Source: Palleniella intestinalis
Lineage (GTDB): Bacteria; Bacteroidota; Bacteroidia; Bacteroidales; Bacteroidaceae
Assembly: GCF_013166595.1 (NCBI RefSeq)
Contig: NZ_JABKKG010000002.1
Location: 186,001-250,000 of the forward strand
Length of the DNA: 64,000 nt
Direction: 5' to 3'
Positions 8,553-16,938 of this stretch are shown one piece after another; within the stretch, counting starts at the first letter, position 1, and every line of letters begins with the position of its first letter. Below the pieces are notes generated by a model. That model was not told the origin of the DNA. It did not search any database and saw only the letters and a program-made list of their open reading frames with translations. The position numbers and the translations under genes are program-made.

Positions 8553-9231
8553 GCCGTGGCGACAGGAGCGTGAGGCAGTGCGCCGGGCGTATTGCCTCTC
8601 ACAACCTTATCACCACCGCTTGCTCCCAAATGATGTGATAATTTAGGCGATAAGCCGTGTCAGTGGCTCGCGGATCCAAAGGCACGGCACATCGCCTTGT
8701 GGTGTTTACCGGTTGCCCGACTGATTCCGTGTTTCACACCGATTCAGCTTCGGGCAGTTCTGATTTTGGATATGATGTCCGGCAGAAGCCGGAGGCGGCT
8801 ACAACGCCAGAGCAAAGCGAGGGCAAGCCTTCGCTCGACTCTCGCGCTGCCGCCTGTCTTTAGAACAGCTGTCTGCAAACGAAGACTGAGGCCGCTTCAA
8901 GGCTGACACTTTGAAACGGCAAAGGTCAACGGTGGCCGGTTCTTTCCCTTGAAGATTTTGAGCCTCGGCAGGGACAGGCGTTTTGGCGTGCGAATTTACT
9001 GCGTCCTGGAGGAACGTCAAGTGACGCTGCGCTTGTGGTCGGCGTCCGCACTCGTGAGCCTCCGCAAATTCTTCTCGTGCCTCAAACAATTTGGGTATCC
9101 CTCGCTTGCCACTGACTACACACTTGCCTTATCCTCCCTTATGGCCGCAGTTGTGGGACTGCACGAAAAACGGCCAGCCCTGCCGGAGAAGCTCAAAGAG
9201 CTTCAAACAAAAGGGAAAAAATTAACTCAAA
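8553..9231 (+). repeat. Long leader repeat L1 (~680 bp), possible structured RNA or single-strand promoter
   Basis: This stretch aligns along its whole length with 13532-14211, with roughly nine in ten bases identical by eye and almost no gaps. Shared inverted repeats include GAGGCA/TGCCTC near the start, CCGGC(agaa)GCCGG, GCCGCTTCAA/TTTGAAACGGC and a final perfect GAAGCTC-AAA-GAGCTTC. Each copy stands upstream of a set of small accessory genes, 11-20 bases before the first start codon. Differences between copies do not respect a reading frame, so it is probably not coding. The rest of the gap from 8343 holds only the inverted repeat at 8352-8408. Confidence 0.8.
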
Positions 9232-9242
9232 ATCAAAAAACA

Positions 9243-9458
9243 ATGGCAAAATTCAGAGTAAGAACAGAGTACATATTCACTGGCTTCTTCGACATAGAGG
9301 CTGAAAACGCGGCACAGGCAAGGGAGTATGTTGAAAAACACTGCGGATTGGTTATAGGCAGTGACATACATTCCACATTACCTGATGATGAAGTAAACTG
9401 GGAGTTCCCGGTTCACCCTGACACAAAAATTGGCGAGACCACAAGAATTAAACCGTAG
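9243..9458 (+). CDS. Small conserved accessory protein
   Basis: The 71-residue acidic protein starts at the first ATG after leader L1. Its pattern (a beta strand, then DIEAENAAQAREYVEKHCG) resembles small alpha/beta proteins common in Bacteroidales conjugative elements; I cannot name the family. It is the first of five rightward accessory genes between leader L1 and trailer T2. Confidence 0.6.
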   Translation: MAKFRVRTEYIFTGFFDIEAENAAQAREYVEKHCGLVIGSDIHSTLPDDEVNWEFPVHPDTKIGETTRIKP

Positions 9459-9483
9459 TAAAACACTCAAACATCAAAAGACT

Positions 9484-9969
9484 ATGCACAGCACTATTTA
9501 TCAAATCAGCACCGAGCCGATAGCCGAGAACGACTATCTGAACATCGACCGTATAGTGGCAGGAGAAAACGCCTCTATATCCTATGTATGTGAAAACTCC
9601 GAGGACGGACGCAAGTTTGACATCCGTTTTCTTCTTGAACATATCCTGCCGAAAGCTATGTTTACGCCCACTGATGAAAACGCCCTTTCCTACAATGGTG
9701 GCTTCGCAATATGGCGCAAATCCTATTTCGACAACATCAAGGCTATATCTGCAGAGCTTACCCCTGCAAACGTGATGAAATGGAACGGACCAATCGGACA
9801 ACTGAAAAAAGCCATTATCAATCCGCTTGGCGTTGACGCTCTTTTCGTGACCGAGTTCTACGGCGGTGCTGGCACGGCTGAACGCTCCGCAGACCTAATG
9901 GATATTATCGCCCGACTGAAAAAGGGCGATAGACTATACATCGGGGCAATATTAGGGTATCACAACTAA
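9484..9969 (+). CDS. Conserved accessory protein of unknown function
   Basis: The product is 161 residues from the ATG at 9484. I chose this start because the sequence before it (CTCAAACATCAAAAGACT) recurs almost exactly before the first gene after leader L2 (ATG at 14232). The protein looks like a compact alpha/beta domain without membrane segments or catalytic signature. It is preceded by the 71-residue gene and followed 12 bases later by the next accessory gene. Confidence 0.6.
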   Translation: MHSTIYQISTEPIAENDYLNIDRIVAGENASISYVCENSEDGRKFDIRFLLEHILPKAMFTPTDENALSYNGGFAIWRKSYFDNIKAISAELTPANVMKWNGPIGQLKKAIINPLGVDALFVTEFYGGAGTAERSADLMDIIARLKKGDRLYIGAILGYHN

Positions 9970-9981
9970 AAACATACAGTC

Positions 9982-10218
9982 ATGGAGTTCTTTATCGAGC
10001 CTATCCCCACATGGGCGTTATGCTATCTAATCAACGGAGACCCCACAGGGTTGACTGACGATGAAATTGCGATGATTGACAAATGGTATGCCGACAACAA
10101 AGTGCAGACCGTCACTACCGCTTCGGAAGTCGAGGGAGAGTGCCACCCATATTTCTCTCATTTCCCTGCTTTCGGACTACCTGCCGAGGTCACTGACTGC
10201 CATGTGATGACCTTGTAG
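9982..10218 (+). CDS. Small accessory protein, possibly the DUF6926 family
   Basis: The 78-residue acidic protein begins MEFFIEPIPTWALCYLINGD and ends in an FPAFGLPAEV-type segment. I recall this pattern as a small family in Bacteroidales mobile elements (possibly DUF6926), but I am not sure of the label. No catalytic residues stand out. Confidence 0.55.
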   Translation: MEFFIEPIPTWALCYLINGDPTGLTDDEIAMIDKWYADNKVQTVTTASEVEGECHPYFSHFPAFGLPAEVTDCHVMTL

Positions 10219-10262
10219 CCATTATCTCACAAAAATCAAACGATTATACAAATCACACGGAT

Positions 10263-10892
10263 ATGAAATACGAAGATGTGTCAGCGATACTATATCGCAA
10301 TCATGGAGCTTTCGACATCACCACTCCCTTTGGCACTCAACGCCGACGCTTGTTCCTCTCTACTGAAAGTAAGGTATGTGAGTTTGCTAAACGCTCTCGC
10401 AGGAGAGGCTATCCCATACCCCCAAACGACATCAAATCTTGGCTGTCTATCTCAAAAGTGACAAAGCCGACAACGAATATAGTAGCCAAATTCCAACGCT
10501 ACGCCTCGCGTGCAACTTTCCCGTCTGCATTTGTTCGCAAGTGTCTTGAAGCTGACCCGACAAAGGACTGCTACGAGAACCACCTTACCACCGGCACTCG
10601 CATCGACGGAGAGATAATATCCCTTGACGCTATCTCCAGATATAGCTATTGGGCGGTGGACCAGTTCAGAAAGGCTCTCAAAGAACGGCGCAACTTTAAT
10701 TCCGGAACATTCACTTTCCGTGGTTATGACGGTTCCCTATGGATAGAGGTCAAGGATAAGGACGATAACAATAACTACTATAAAGCCGGAGATATTGCCG
10801 CAGGCTTCAGTAAAGAGTATCGTGGCTGTGCCAACGGATATTACTATGCCCTGATTGATGATGAACATTTTATAGGGATTGATATAGACTGA
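10263..10892 (+). CDS. Hypothetical accessory protein
   Basis: The 209-residue product has a basic N-terminal half with an Arg-rich patch (KRSRRRG, near residue 45) and an acidic, aromatic C-terminal half. It is soluble, with no signal peptide. I do not recognise it. It lies in the rightward accessory cluster between leader L1 and trailer T2. Confidence 0.55.
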   Translation: MKYEDVSAILYRNHGAFDITTPFGTQRRRLFLSTESKVCEFAKRSRRRGYPIPPNDIKSWLSISKVTKPTTNIVAKFQRYASRATFPSAFVRKCLEADPTKDCYENHLTTGTRIDGEIISLDAISRYSYWAVDQFRKALKERRNFNSGTFTFRGYDGSLWIEVKDKDDNNNYYKAGDIAAGFSKEYRGCANGYYYALIDDEHFIGIDID

Positions 10893-10949
10893 ATTATAAA
10901 CAGCACCCTGCAATCCTTATGGAGAGCAGGGTACATAAAACCGAAAGAT

Positions 10950-11222
10950 ATGACGACAACCGAACTCAATTACAAGGGCACGGACTATACCTGCCGTATC
11001 GTGACAAGCAACGAGGGCGAGAGCCTTATCATCGGTGGGCTGGAATTGCTTGACGCACTTATGCCTTATCCAATCACCGACAAATGCGACGGCTTCGCCG
11101 ATAAGGAAGCGGAGCGTGTCGATGAAGAAATCTTCTTTTATACTTCCGAAAGTGATTTGAAGCTGCCGGACAACGAACTTGTCGCAATCCTCAGCGAGAG
11201 CAACCCCGATTGGTTTGACTGA
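10950..11222 (+). CDS. Small acidic accessory protein
   Basis: The 90-residue protein is strongly acidic and soluble (MTTTELNYKGTDYTC ... SNPDWFD). Small acidic proteins of this kind are frequent in accessory regions of conjugative elements and some mimic DNA; nothing in the sequence proves that here. It is the last gene before trailer T2. Confidence 0.55.
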   Translation: MTTTELNYKGTDYTCRIVTSNEGESLIIGGLELLDALMPYPITDKCDGFADKEAERVDEEIFFYTSESDLKLPDNELVAILSESNPDWFD

Positions 11223-11281
11223 AACACAATCGGCTTCCAATTCCGGAATGTCACAGCGACCACCGAGCCGTCCTGCAACCA

Positions 11282-11391
11282 CGCGGGGCGGCTTTTGCTC
11301 GTCCCCTCCCAAAAGCCGCGTCTTTGGAAAGCTACAAAGCCCCCGACATCACGCCTGGAGCTTATAGTCTTAGTATGATTAGCTGTTATCT
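11282..11391 (+). repeat. Trailer repeat, copy 2, with a 10-bp hairpin
   Basis: Second copy of the sequence at 7551-7655. Perfect arms GCGGCTTTTG (11288-11297) and CAAAAGCCGC (11310-11319) flank a 12-base loop identical to copy 1. It starts about 60 bases after the last accessory gene, and the tet(Q) cargo begins right after it. Confidence 0.75.
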
Positions 11392-11412
11392 GCGAAATAA
11401 TTCCGGCTATAA

Positions 11413-11444
11413 TTTGTTGGGGTGAAAAAAAATAACTAATTTTG
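11413..11444 (+). promoter_or_regulatory. tet(Q) promoter of the Bacteroidetes type
   Basis: A -33 TTTG at 11413-11416 and a -7 TAATTTTG at 11437-11444 are separated by 20 bases, the expected spacing. The start of transcription should fall near 11450. Confidence 0.7.
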
Positions 11445-11449
11445 TGGTC

Positions 11450-11577
11450 ACCATGCGGCAGTAATAATATACATACCAACACGAGTTAGGAATCCTGTAG
11501 CTCTCTCATGCTACGAGGAGGTATTAAAAGGTGCGTTCCGACAACGCATCTAATGCTGTATATTATTGCTTAATCAA
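11450..11577 (+). promoter_or_regulatory. tet(Q) 5' leader with attenuator-like hairpins
   Basis: The ~128-base untranslated leader holds at least two stem-loops, GTAGC/GCTAC near 11496-11513 and TGCGTT/AACGCA near 11532-11548. In CTnDOT, tet(Q) is known to be controlled by translational attenuation through leader hairpins; the layout here fits that, but I did not model the fold. Confidence 0.6.
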
Positions 11578-13503
11578 ATGAACATTATAAATTTAGGAAT
11601 TCTTGCTCACATTGATGCAGGAAAAACTTCCGTAACCGAGAATCTGCTGTTTGCCAGTGGAGCAACGGAAAAGTGCGGCCGTGTGGATAATGGTGACACC
11701 ATAACAGACTCTATGGATATAGAGAAACGTAGAGGAATTACTGTCCGGGCTTCTACGACATCTATTATCTGGAATGGTGTGAAATGCAATATCATTGACA
11801 CTCCGGGACACATGGATTTTATTGCGGAAGTGGAGCGGACATTCAAAATGCTTGATGGAGCAGTCCTCATCTTATCCGCAAAGGAAGGCATACAAGCGCA
11901 AACAAAGTTGCTGTTCAATACTTTACAGAAGCTGCAAATCCCGACAATTATATTTATCAATAAAATTGACCGTGCCGGTGTGAATTTGGAGCGTTTGTAT
12001 CTGGATATAAAAACAAATCTGTCGCAAGATGTCCTGCTTATGCAAACTGTTGTCGATGGATTGGTTTATCCGGTTTGCTCAAAAACATATATAAAGGAAG
12101 AATACAAAGAATTTGTATGCAACCATGACGACGATATATTGGAACGATATTTGGCGGATAGCGAAATTTCACCGGCTGATTATTGGAATACGATAATCGC
12201 TCTTGTTGCAAAAGCCAAAGTCTATCCGGTGCTACATGGATCAGCGATGTTCAATATCGGTATCAATGAGTTGATGGACGCCATCACTTCTTTTATACTT
12301 CCTCCGGCATCAGTCTCAAACAGACTTTCAGCTTATCTCTATAAGATAGAGCATGACCCCAAAGGACATAAAAGAAGTTTTCTAAAAATAATTGACGGAA
12401 GTCTGAGACTTCGAGACGTTGTAAGAATCAACGATTCGGAAAAATTCATCAAGATTAAAAATCTGAAAACTATTTATCAGGGCAGAGAGATAAATGTTGA
12501 TGAAGTGGGTGCCAATGATATCGCGATTGTAGAAGATATGGAAGATTTTCGAATCGGAGATTATTTAGGGGCTGAACCTTGTTTGATTCAAGGATTATCC
12601 CATCAGCATCCCGCTCTCAAATCCTCCGTCCGACCGGACAAGCCCGAAGAGAGAAGCAAGGTGATATCCGCTCTGAATACATTGTGGATTGAGGACCCGT
12701 CTTTGTCCTTTTCCATAAACTCTTATAGTGATGAATTGGAAATCTCGTTATATGGTTTGACCCAAAAGGAAATCATACAGACATTGCTGGAAGAACGATT
12801 TTCCGTAAAGGTTCATTTTCATGAGATCAAGACTATCTACAAAGAACGACCTGTAAAAAAGGTCAATAAGATTATTCAGATCGAAGTGCCACCCAATCCT
12901 TATTGGGCCACAATAGGATTGACTCTTGAACCCTTGCCGTTAGGAACAGGGTTGCAGATCGAAAGTGACATCTCCTATGGTTATCTGAACCATTCTTTTC
13001 AAAATGCCGTTTTTGAAGGGATTCGTATGTCGTGCCAATCAGGGTTACATGGATGGGAAGTGACAGATCTGAAAGTAACTTTTACTCAAGCCGAGTATTA
13101 TAGCCCGGTAAGTACACCTGCTGATTTCAGACAGCTGACCCCTTATGTCTTCAGGCTGGCTTTGCAACAGTCAGGTGTGGACATTCTCGAACCGATGCTC
13201 TGTTTTGAGTTGCAGATACCCCAGGAGGCAAGTTCCAAAGCTATTACAGATTTGCAAAAAATGATGTCTGAGATTGAGGACATCAGTTGCAATAATGGGT
13301 GGTGTCATATTAAAGGGAAAGTTCCATTAAATACAAGTAAAGACTATGCCTCAGAAGTAAGTTCATACACTAAGGGCTTAGGTGTTTTTATGGTTAAGCC
13401 ATGCGGGTATCAAATAACAAAAGGCGGTTATTCTGATAATATCCGCATGAACGAAAAAGATAAACTTTTATTCATGTTCCAAAAATCAATGTCATCAAAA
13501 TAA
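11578..13503 (+). CDS. tetQ: Ribosomal protection protein Tet(Q)
   Basis: The 641-residue protein matches Tet(Q) in sequence as I remember it and in length. It is an EF-G-like GTPase that releases tetracycline from the ribosome. Visible motifs are the P-loop AHIDAGKTS, the switch region [14 protein letters not shown] and NKID. I start it at ATG 11578, giving the standard [16 protein letters not shown]; an in-frame TTG lies four codons upstream. In CTnDOT-type elements tet(Q) leads an operon with rteA and rteB; here it is followed directly by leader L2, so it stands alone as cargo between repeats. Confidence 0.97.
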   Translation: MNIINLGILAHIDAGKTSVTENLLFASGATEKCGRVDNGDTITDSMDIEKRRGITVRASTTSIIWNGVKCNIIDTPGHMDFIAEVERTFKMLDGAVLILSAKEGIQAQTKLLFNTLQKLQIPTIIFINKIDRAGVNLERLYLDIKTNLSQDVLLMQTVVDGLVYPVCSKTYIKEEYKEFVCNHDDDILERYLADSEISPADYWNTIIALVAKAKVYPVLHGSAMFNIGINELMDAITSFILPPASVSNRLSAYLYKIEHDPKGHKRSFLKIIDGSLRLRDVVRINDSEKFIKIKNLKTIYQGREINVDEVGANDIAIVEDMEDFRIGDYLGAEPCLIQGLSHQHPALKSSVRPDKPEERSKVISALNTLWIEDPSLSFSINSYSDELEISLYGLTQKEIIQTLLEERFSVKVHFHEIKTIYKERPVKKVNKIIQIEVPPNPYWATIGLTLEPLPLGTGLQIESDISYGYLNHSFQNAVFEGIRMSCQSGLHGWEVTDLKVTFTQAEYYSPVSTPADFRQLTPYVFRLALQQSGVDILEPMLCFELQIPQEASSKAITDLQKMMSEIEDISCNNGWCHIKGKVPLNTSKDYASEVSSYTKGLGVFMVKPCGYQITKGGYSDNIRMNEKDKLLFMFQKSMSSK

Positions 13504-13531
13504 TGGAGCGGTCAGGAAATTAATATAAGAC

Positions 13532-14211
13532 GCCGTGGCGACAGGAGCGTGAGGCAGTGCGCCGGGCGTATTGCCTCACACAACCTTATCACCACCGCTT
13601 GCTCCCAGATGATGTGATAATTCAGGCGATAAGCCGTGTCAGTGGCCCGCGGATCCACAGACACGGCACATCGCCTTGTGCTGTTTACCGGTTGCCCGGC
13701 TGATTCCGTGCTGCACACCGATTCAGCTTCGGGCAATTCTGATATTGGATATGATGTCCGGCTTCAGCCGGAAACGGCGACAACGCCAGAGCAAAGCGAG
13801 GGCAAGCCTTCGCCCGACTCTCGCGTTGTCGCCTCTCTTTGGAACACCAGTCTGCAAACGATGACTTCGGCCGCTTCAAGGCTGGCACTTTGAAACGGCA
13901 ACGGTCAAAGGTGGCCGGTTCTTTCCCTTGAAGATTTTGAGCCTCGGCAGGGACAGGCGTTTTGGCGTGCGAAGTTACTGCGTCCGGGTGGAACGTCAAG
14001 TGACGCTGCGCTTGTGGTCGGCGTCCGCACTCGTGAGCCTCCACATTTTTTCTCCCTCAAATCCGAAAAAATGGGTATCCCTCGCTTGCCGCTGACTACA
14101 CACTTGCCTTATCCTCCCTTTTGGCCGCAGTTGTGGGACTGCACGAAAAACGGCCAGCCCTGCCGGAGAAGCTCAAAGAGCTTCAAACAAAAGGGAAAAA
14201 ATTAACTCAAA
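13532..14211 (+). repeat. Long leader repeat L2 (~680 bp)
   Basis: Second full copy of the leader at 8553-9231, in the same orientation. It contains a perfect 11-bp stem GGCGACAACGC (13776-13786) / GCGTTGTCGCC (13823-13833); L1 keeps 8 of these 11 pairs in the same register. It also has CCGGC(ttca)GCCGG and the terminal GAAGCTC-AAA-GAGCTTC. It begins 28 bases after the tet(Q) stop and ends about 20 bases before the first gene of the next accessory cluster. Confidence 0.8.
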
Positions 14212-14231
14212 CGCTCAAACATCAAATGACT

Positions 14232-14426
14232 ATGCGAGTAAAAAGAATGAAAGTAGCGGAGGGCAGACGGCTCAATATCGGGCAGTTCCCCAATTTCCAC
14301 CGCTCCGGCTCCATTAGGGGCATGAAAAAACTCTATTATGGCGAGAACTGCCTTTTGGTACGCTGTGGCAACTACATCTACAACGTGACCTCCGAACCCT
14401 CAATCTACAATCAGGCAACAATCTAA
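14232..14426 (+). CDS. Small basic accessory protein
   Basis: The 64-residue basic protein begins MRVKRMKVAEGRRLNIG. I chose ATG 14232 over 14226 by analogy with the nearly identical sequence before the gene at 9484. No family recognised. First gene after leader L2. Confidence 0.55.
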   Translation: MRVKRMKVAEGRRLNIGQFPNFHRSGSIRGMKKLYYGENCLLVRCGNYIYNVTSEPSIYNQATI

Positions 14427-14437
14427 ATCATAAGAAT

Positions 14438-14758
14438 ATGGAAAATTATAACGGAATAGCAATATCCAAGAACGACAAGGAATTTGTCGTGGCGTTTGAC
14501 AACTTTGTCAACGGCAAAATGCAATCCGCAACCAACACAGGAAAGGCACTCGCCACAATACACCGCTATTTGCAGTCGCAGGCTTTCAAGGTGTGCGTGG
14601 CATATTTCCGTCAGCTCGCCGTCAACTACCGAACCGGTTATTATGACGAGCGAAACGAAATGGCAGCCCGGAGAGCGGCGATGATGTACGACACACTGAT
14701 GAACGGCCATGAAATCTATGACCCCGAATATAAAAAACTAAAAGATAAAAGCGTATGA
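14438..14758 (+). CDS. Hypothetical helical accessory protein
   Basis: The 106-residue, mostly helical soluble protein has no recognised family. Its TGA at 14756-14758 overlaps the ATG of the next gene at 14755 (ATGA), so the two are translationally coupled within the L2 accessory cluster. Confidence 0.55.
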   Translation: MENYNGIAISKNDKEFVVAFDNFVNGKMQSATNTGKALATIHRYLQSQAFKVCVAYFRQLAVNYRTGYYDERNEMAARRAAMMYDTLMNGHEIYDPEYKKLKDKSV

Positions 14759-14922
14759 ACGACACCGATTTTCCCGAATACGGACGCCAGTGCGAGTTGC
14801 TGACACCGTGGCGAGGCTACCACCGTGGCACAATCGTAGGACTGAGCGGCTACCGCTTCATCATCGAGGTAAGCAGTGGCGCGAGGATTGAACTTTACGA
14901 AGATGAAATTGAATTTGACTGA
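14755..14922 (+). CDS. Very small accessory protein (55 residues)
   Basis: This short frame encodes MNDTDFPEYGRQCELLTPW and continues as a beta-rich domain (YHRGTIVGLSGYRFIIEV ... IELYEDEIEFD) that looks like a small SH3-like barrel. Support comes from ATGA coupling to the gene before it and a two-base gap to the gene after it. No family recognised. Confidence 0.6.
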   Translation: MNDTDFPEYGRQCELLTPWRGYHRGTIVGLSGYRFIIEVSSGARIELYEDEIEFD

Positions 14923-14924
14923 CT

Positions 14925-15287
14925 ATGAACAGACTGTTGACACCGAAATTTGAGGAAGCCATAAAGGACTATCCTCTGTACTCGCAGGACGGCAAGGCGA
15001 GAGCCGCAGTGTGCGTGGCGATATTCACTATCGGAAATATCCGTTGGTTTGTGCTTGAAGGAGGCAAAGAGGGAGACGATACAATCCTTTACTGCATAGT
15101 GGTCGGACTCGGCGAAGATGAATACGGCTATGTGTCGCTCAACGAACTTGCCGATGTCGAACTTGACTACCGCAAACAAGGCTTCGGCATTATCCGAGTA
15201 ATACAAATGCCGTATTTCACCCCATGCCCCATAGGGCAGATAAGCGATGAGAGGCTTCAAGACTTCTTGAACCGCCTCTATGATTGA
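14925..15287 (+). CDS. Accessory protein resembling DUF2958
   Basis: The 120-residue protein has a central pattern (WFVLEGG ... VVGLGEDEYGYVSLNELADVEL ... FTPCPIGQI) that resembles the DUF2958 group of mobile-element proteins; I am only moderately sure. It is soluble, with no signal peptide. It follows the 55-residue gene by two bases and precedes a region of three hairpins. Confidence 0.55.
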   Translation: MNRLLTPKFEEAIKDYPLYSQDGKARAAVCVAIFTIGNIRWFVLEGGKEGDDTILYCIVVGLGEDEYGYVSLNELADVELDYRKQGFGIIRVIQMPYFTPCPIGQISDERLQDFLNRLYD

Positions 15288-15295
15288 CCGAACAC

Positions 15296-15371
15296 GTCAG
15301 CCGTGGTGTTGTTCCACGGCTGACATTACCGAAAAATTCGGTCTGCCACCTCCATGCCGGACGTGGCAGAC
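15296..15371 (+). promoter_or_regulatory. Three consecutive perfect hairpins
   Basis: Stem 1 is GTCAGCCGTGG / CCACGGCTGAC (15296-15306 with 15314-15324). Stem 2 is ACCGAA / TTCGGT (15328-15333 with 15337-15342). Stem 3 is GTCTGCCAC / GTGGCAGAC (15341-15349 with 15363-15371). All arms are perfect. They lie between two rightward accessory genes and could be a terminator or attenuator for the L2 cluster, or a nicking or recombination site; no relaxase gene lies near. Confidence 0.65.
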
Positions 15372-15387
15372 ATAAACGTGTACTGAC

Positions 15388-15759
15388 ATGATTTTACAAA
15401 CCATAATCCAAGTTGCCGCACAATGCGGCTGGAGCGTGACCGCCAATGTGAGAGACGGCAACATCACCTCTTTCGATTTCCGGCGGAATACCGAGAGCGG
15501 AGTGCCGTTCTGCTTCTCAGCCGACATGACCGATAGCAAACCGGATTCGCTTGTGGACGACATACTGTCGTTCATCGACGCTTTCCAACCCGACATCTTC
15601 GCGCGGCAGTGGTGCCGGATTTCGGGTGCCGGAGAGAGCCGCTATGCCCAGACACTCTCCGACATGGACGGCATACGCACCCAGGCATGGCTACTCGCCA
15701 TCGACCTCTCCGAAGCCTTCTCCGCTCCGTGCCCCTCACCGTGGTATCTCTGGAACTGA
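15388..15759 (+). CDS. Hypothetical accessory protein
   Basis: The 123-residue soluble protein (MILQTIIQVAAQCGWSVTA ...) has a beta-strand-rich first half (SFDFRR) and a helical acidic second half. No family recognised. It is the last rightward gene of the accessory cluster and converges with the leftward replication-like operon, nine bases apart. Confidence 0.55.
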   Translation: MILQTIIQVAAQCGWSVTANVRDGNITSFDFRRNTESGVPFCFSADMTDSKPDSLVDDILSFIDAFQPDIFARQWCRISGAGESRYAQTLSDMDGIRTQAWLLAIDLSEAFSAPCPSPWYLWN

Positions 15760-15768
15760 CAGTGCCGT

Positions 15769-16017
15769 TTACCGTTTCTTCCGTTTTCTTCCCCGCTTGA
15801 CCTGCGGGTGGTCGAGCAGGAAGATTATATCGCTTCCGAGTATCAGCCTGTGCCAGCCGTTTTCCGAGCGGCGGTATGGGAGTACCGGGGGCGATTGCCT
15901 CATGTATTCGTAAATCGTCGTATGACTTATGCCGAGCAGTTTTCTTGCCGCCATCACCGAATACAGCAAATCGGGGACTATCCTTTGAAAATCAGGGCGC
16001 ATGGCTTTTCTCCCCAC
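15769..16017 (-). CDS. Small helix-turn-helix protein
   Basis: The 82-residue basic protein contains a helix-turn-helix (about residues 22-48, VMAARKLLGISHTTIYEYM) and a very basic tail (GRKRKKR). It resembles the small excisionase/HTH_17-type proteins of Bacteroidales elements. It is the last gene of a leftward operon and overlaps its upstream neighbour by 26 bases. Confidence 0.6.
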   Translation of the reverse strand: MGRKAMRPDFQRIVPDLLYSVMAARKLLGISHTTIYEYMRQSPPVLPYRRSENGWHRLILGSDIIFLLDHPQVKRGRKRKKR

Positions 16018-16234
16018 TTTCCATCACCGCGTGCCGGCGGTATTCGTTTATGAAAACTTCGGCGGCTTCCACTGCCATTTCTGCGGAGACGCTGATATGT
16101 TCTGGCCACCGTGCAAGACGGTTCTCCGGCGTGACTATATCCGACAGCCGTATGTCGTGATAATACAGCGCGACCGCAAGGTCATATTTCCGCTGTTCCC
16201 AGTCTATGGGTGTGGGTTTTACGTTGTCTTTCAT
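15992..16234 (-). CDS. Small hypothetical protein of the replication-like operon
   Basis: The 80-residue soluble protein has no recognised family. Its ATG overlaps the stop of the AAA+ ATPase gene (16231-16234), and it overlaps the following gene by 26 bases, so it belongs to one compact transcript. Confidence 0.55.
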   Translation of the reverse strand: MKDNVKPTPIDWEQRKYDLAVALYYHDIRLSDIVTPENRLARWPEHISVSAEMAVEAAEVFINEYRRHAVMESGEKSHAP

Positions 16235-16938
16235 TTTTCCATGTTCTTTTGAGTGTTTATCCTGAATGTCTTTCCTCGCAGGGCGACGAAATTGAACATC
16301 TCCTTGAAGCGGTCGTATATCCTCTCGCCATAGACATCCTGTATCTGGTCAATCGTGAAGTTGGTGGTGGCATGGGTAAACTGGTGGTAGCGGTTGTCGT
16401 AGCGTGACTGGAAGATGTACTGCATAACATTCTCGAAGTTGCCGTACCTTCCTGTCGGCACTGTCTCGCTGCCAAGTTCGTCAAACGCCTGTCTCGGACT
16501 GTCGATATACTGCCTGATACCCCGGTAGCCTCCGTATATTGACTCATCGGCGTAAGCGGCGCATACATCAATCACGTTGTCTATCCGGAAATAATACCGG
16601 TTGCCCTCGATGTGCGGCCTCACAAGGGAGCAGAACTCCCTGATGATTTTCAGCATGGTGGATTTGCCCGTTCCGATGTCGCCCCAGATAAGCAGCCCCT
16701 TGTCCGGGTCAAGGTTGCCATCATAGTCCATCACCGCCCAGTGAACGATGTCGTTGTATGCCGGTTTCATTTCTTCCCTCACTGTGAAGCCCGGGCAGAC
16801 GGCAACCGCACACTGCATGAAAAGCGTCTTGTATTCGCTAATCCTCGATAAGTCCACAGTTCGGTTTGACCGGCGTTCTGCGGCCTCTCTGATTTCCCTG
16901 ACGGCTTCCGCCGGGTTTATTTTCTTGGGGTTTGCCAT
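16231..16938 (-). CDS. DnaC/IstB-like AAA+ ATPase
   Basis: The 235-residue protein has a Walker A motif GDIGTGKST (residues 86-94) and a Walker B-like AFDELG (151-156), with a later DRFKEMF that may carry the sensor Arg. Size and order fit phage DnaC-type helicase loaders or IstB-type ATPases. The upstream gene is a winged-helix protein like many phage replication initiators, so a replication module is likely. Its start lies inside the end of that gene, giving a 101-base overlap. Confidence 0.75.
   Translation of the reverse strand: MANPKKINPAEAVREIREAAERRSNRTVDLSRISEYKTLFMQCAVAVCPGFTVREEMKPAYNDIVHWAVMDYDGNLDPDKGLLIWGDIGTGKSTMLKIIREFCSLVRPHIEGNRYYFRIDNVIDVCAAYADESIYGGYRGIRQYIDSPRQAFDELGSETVPTGRYGNFENVMQYIFQSRYDNRYHQFTHATTNFTIDQIQDVYGERIYDRFKEMFNFVALRGKTFRINTQKNMEK

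Noticed and set aside
8776..8854. Covariation in leader stems as proof of RNA structure
   Set aside because: L2 has a perfect 11-bp stem, but in L1 three of these pairs are broken without compensation, so two copies do not prove a conserved fold.
8657..8863. Open frame inside leader L1 with a counterpart in L2 (13636-13893)
   Set aside because: The two translations differ at many residues and in length while the DNA is about 90 % identical; changes do not favour third codon positions, so neither frame looks selected as protein.
8949..9242. Extension of the 71-residue gene upstream into leader L1
   Set aside because: The added residues are in the repeat and not conserved as protein; the ATG at 9243 is the natural start.
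16231..16938. IS21 helper ATPase (IstB)
   Set aside because: The fold is alike, but no IstA transposase or IS ends are near and the neighbours look like a replication module.
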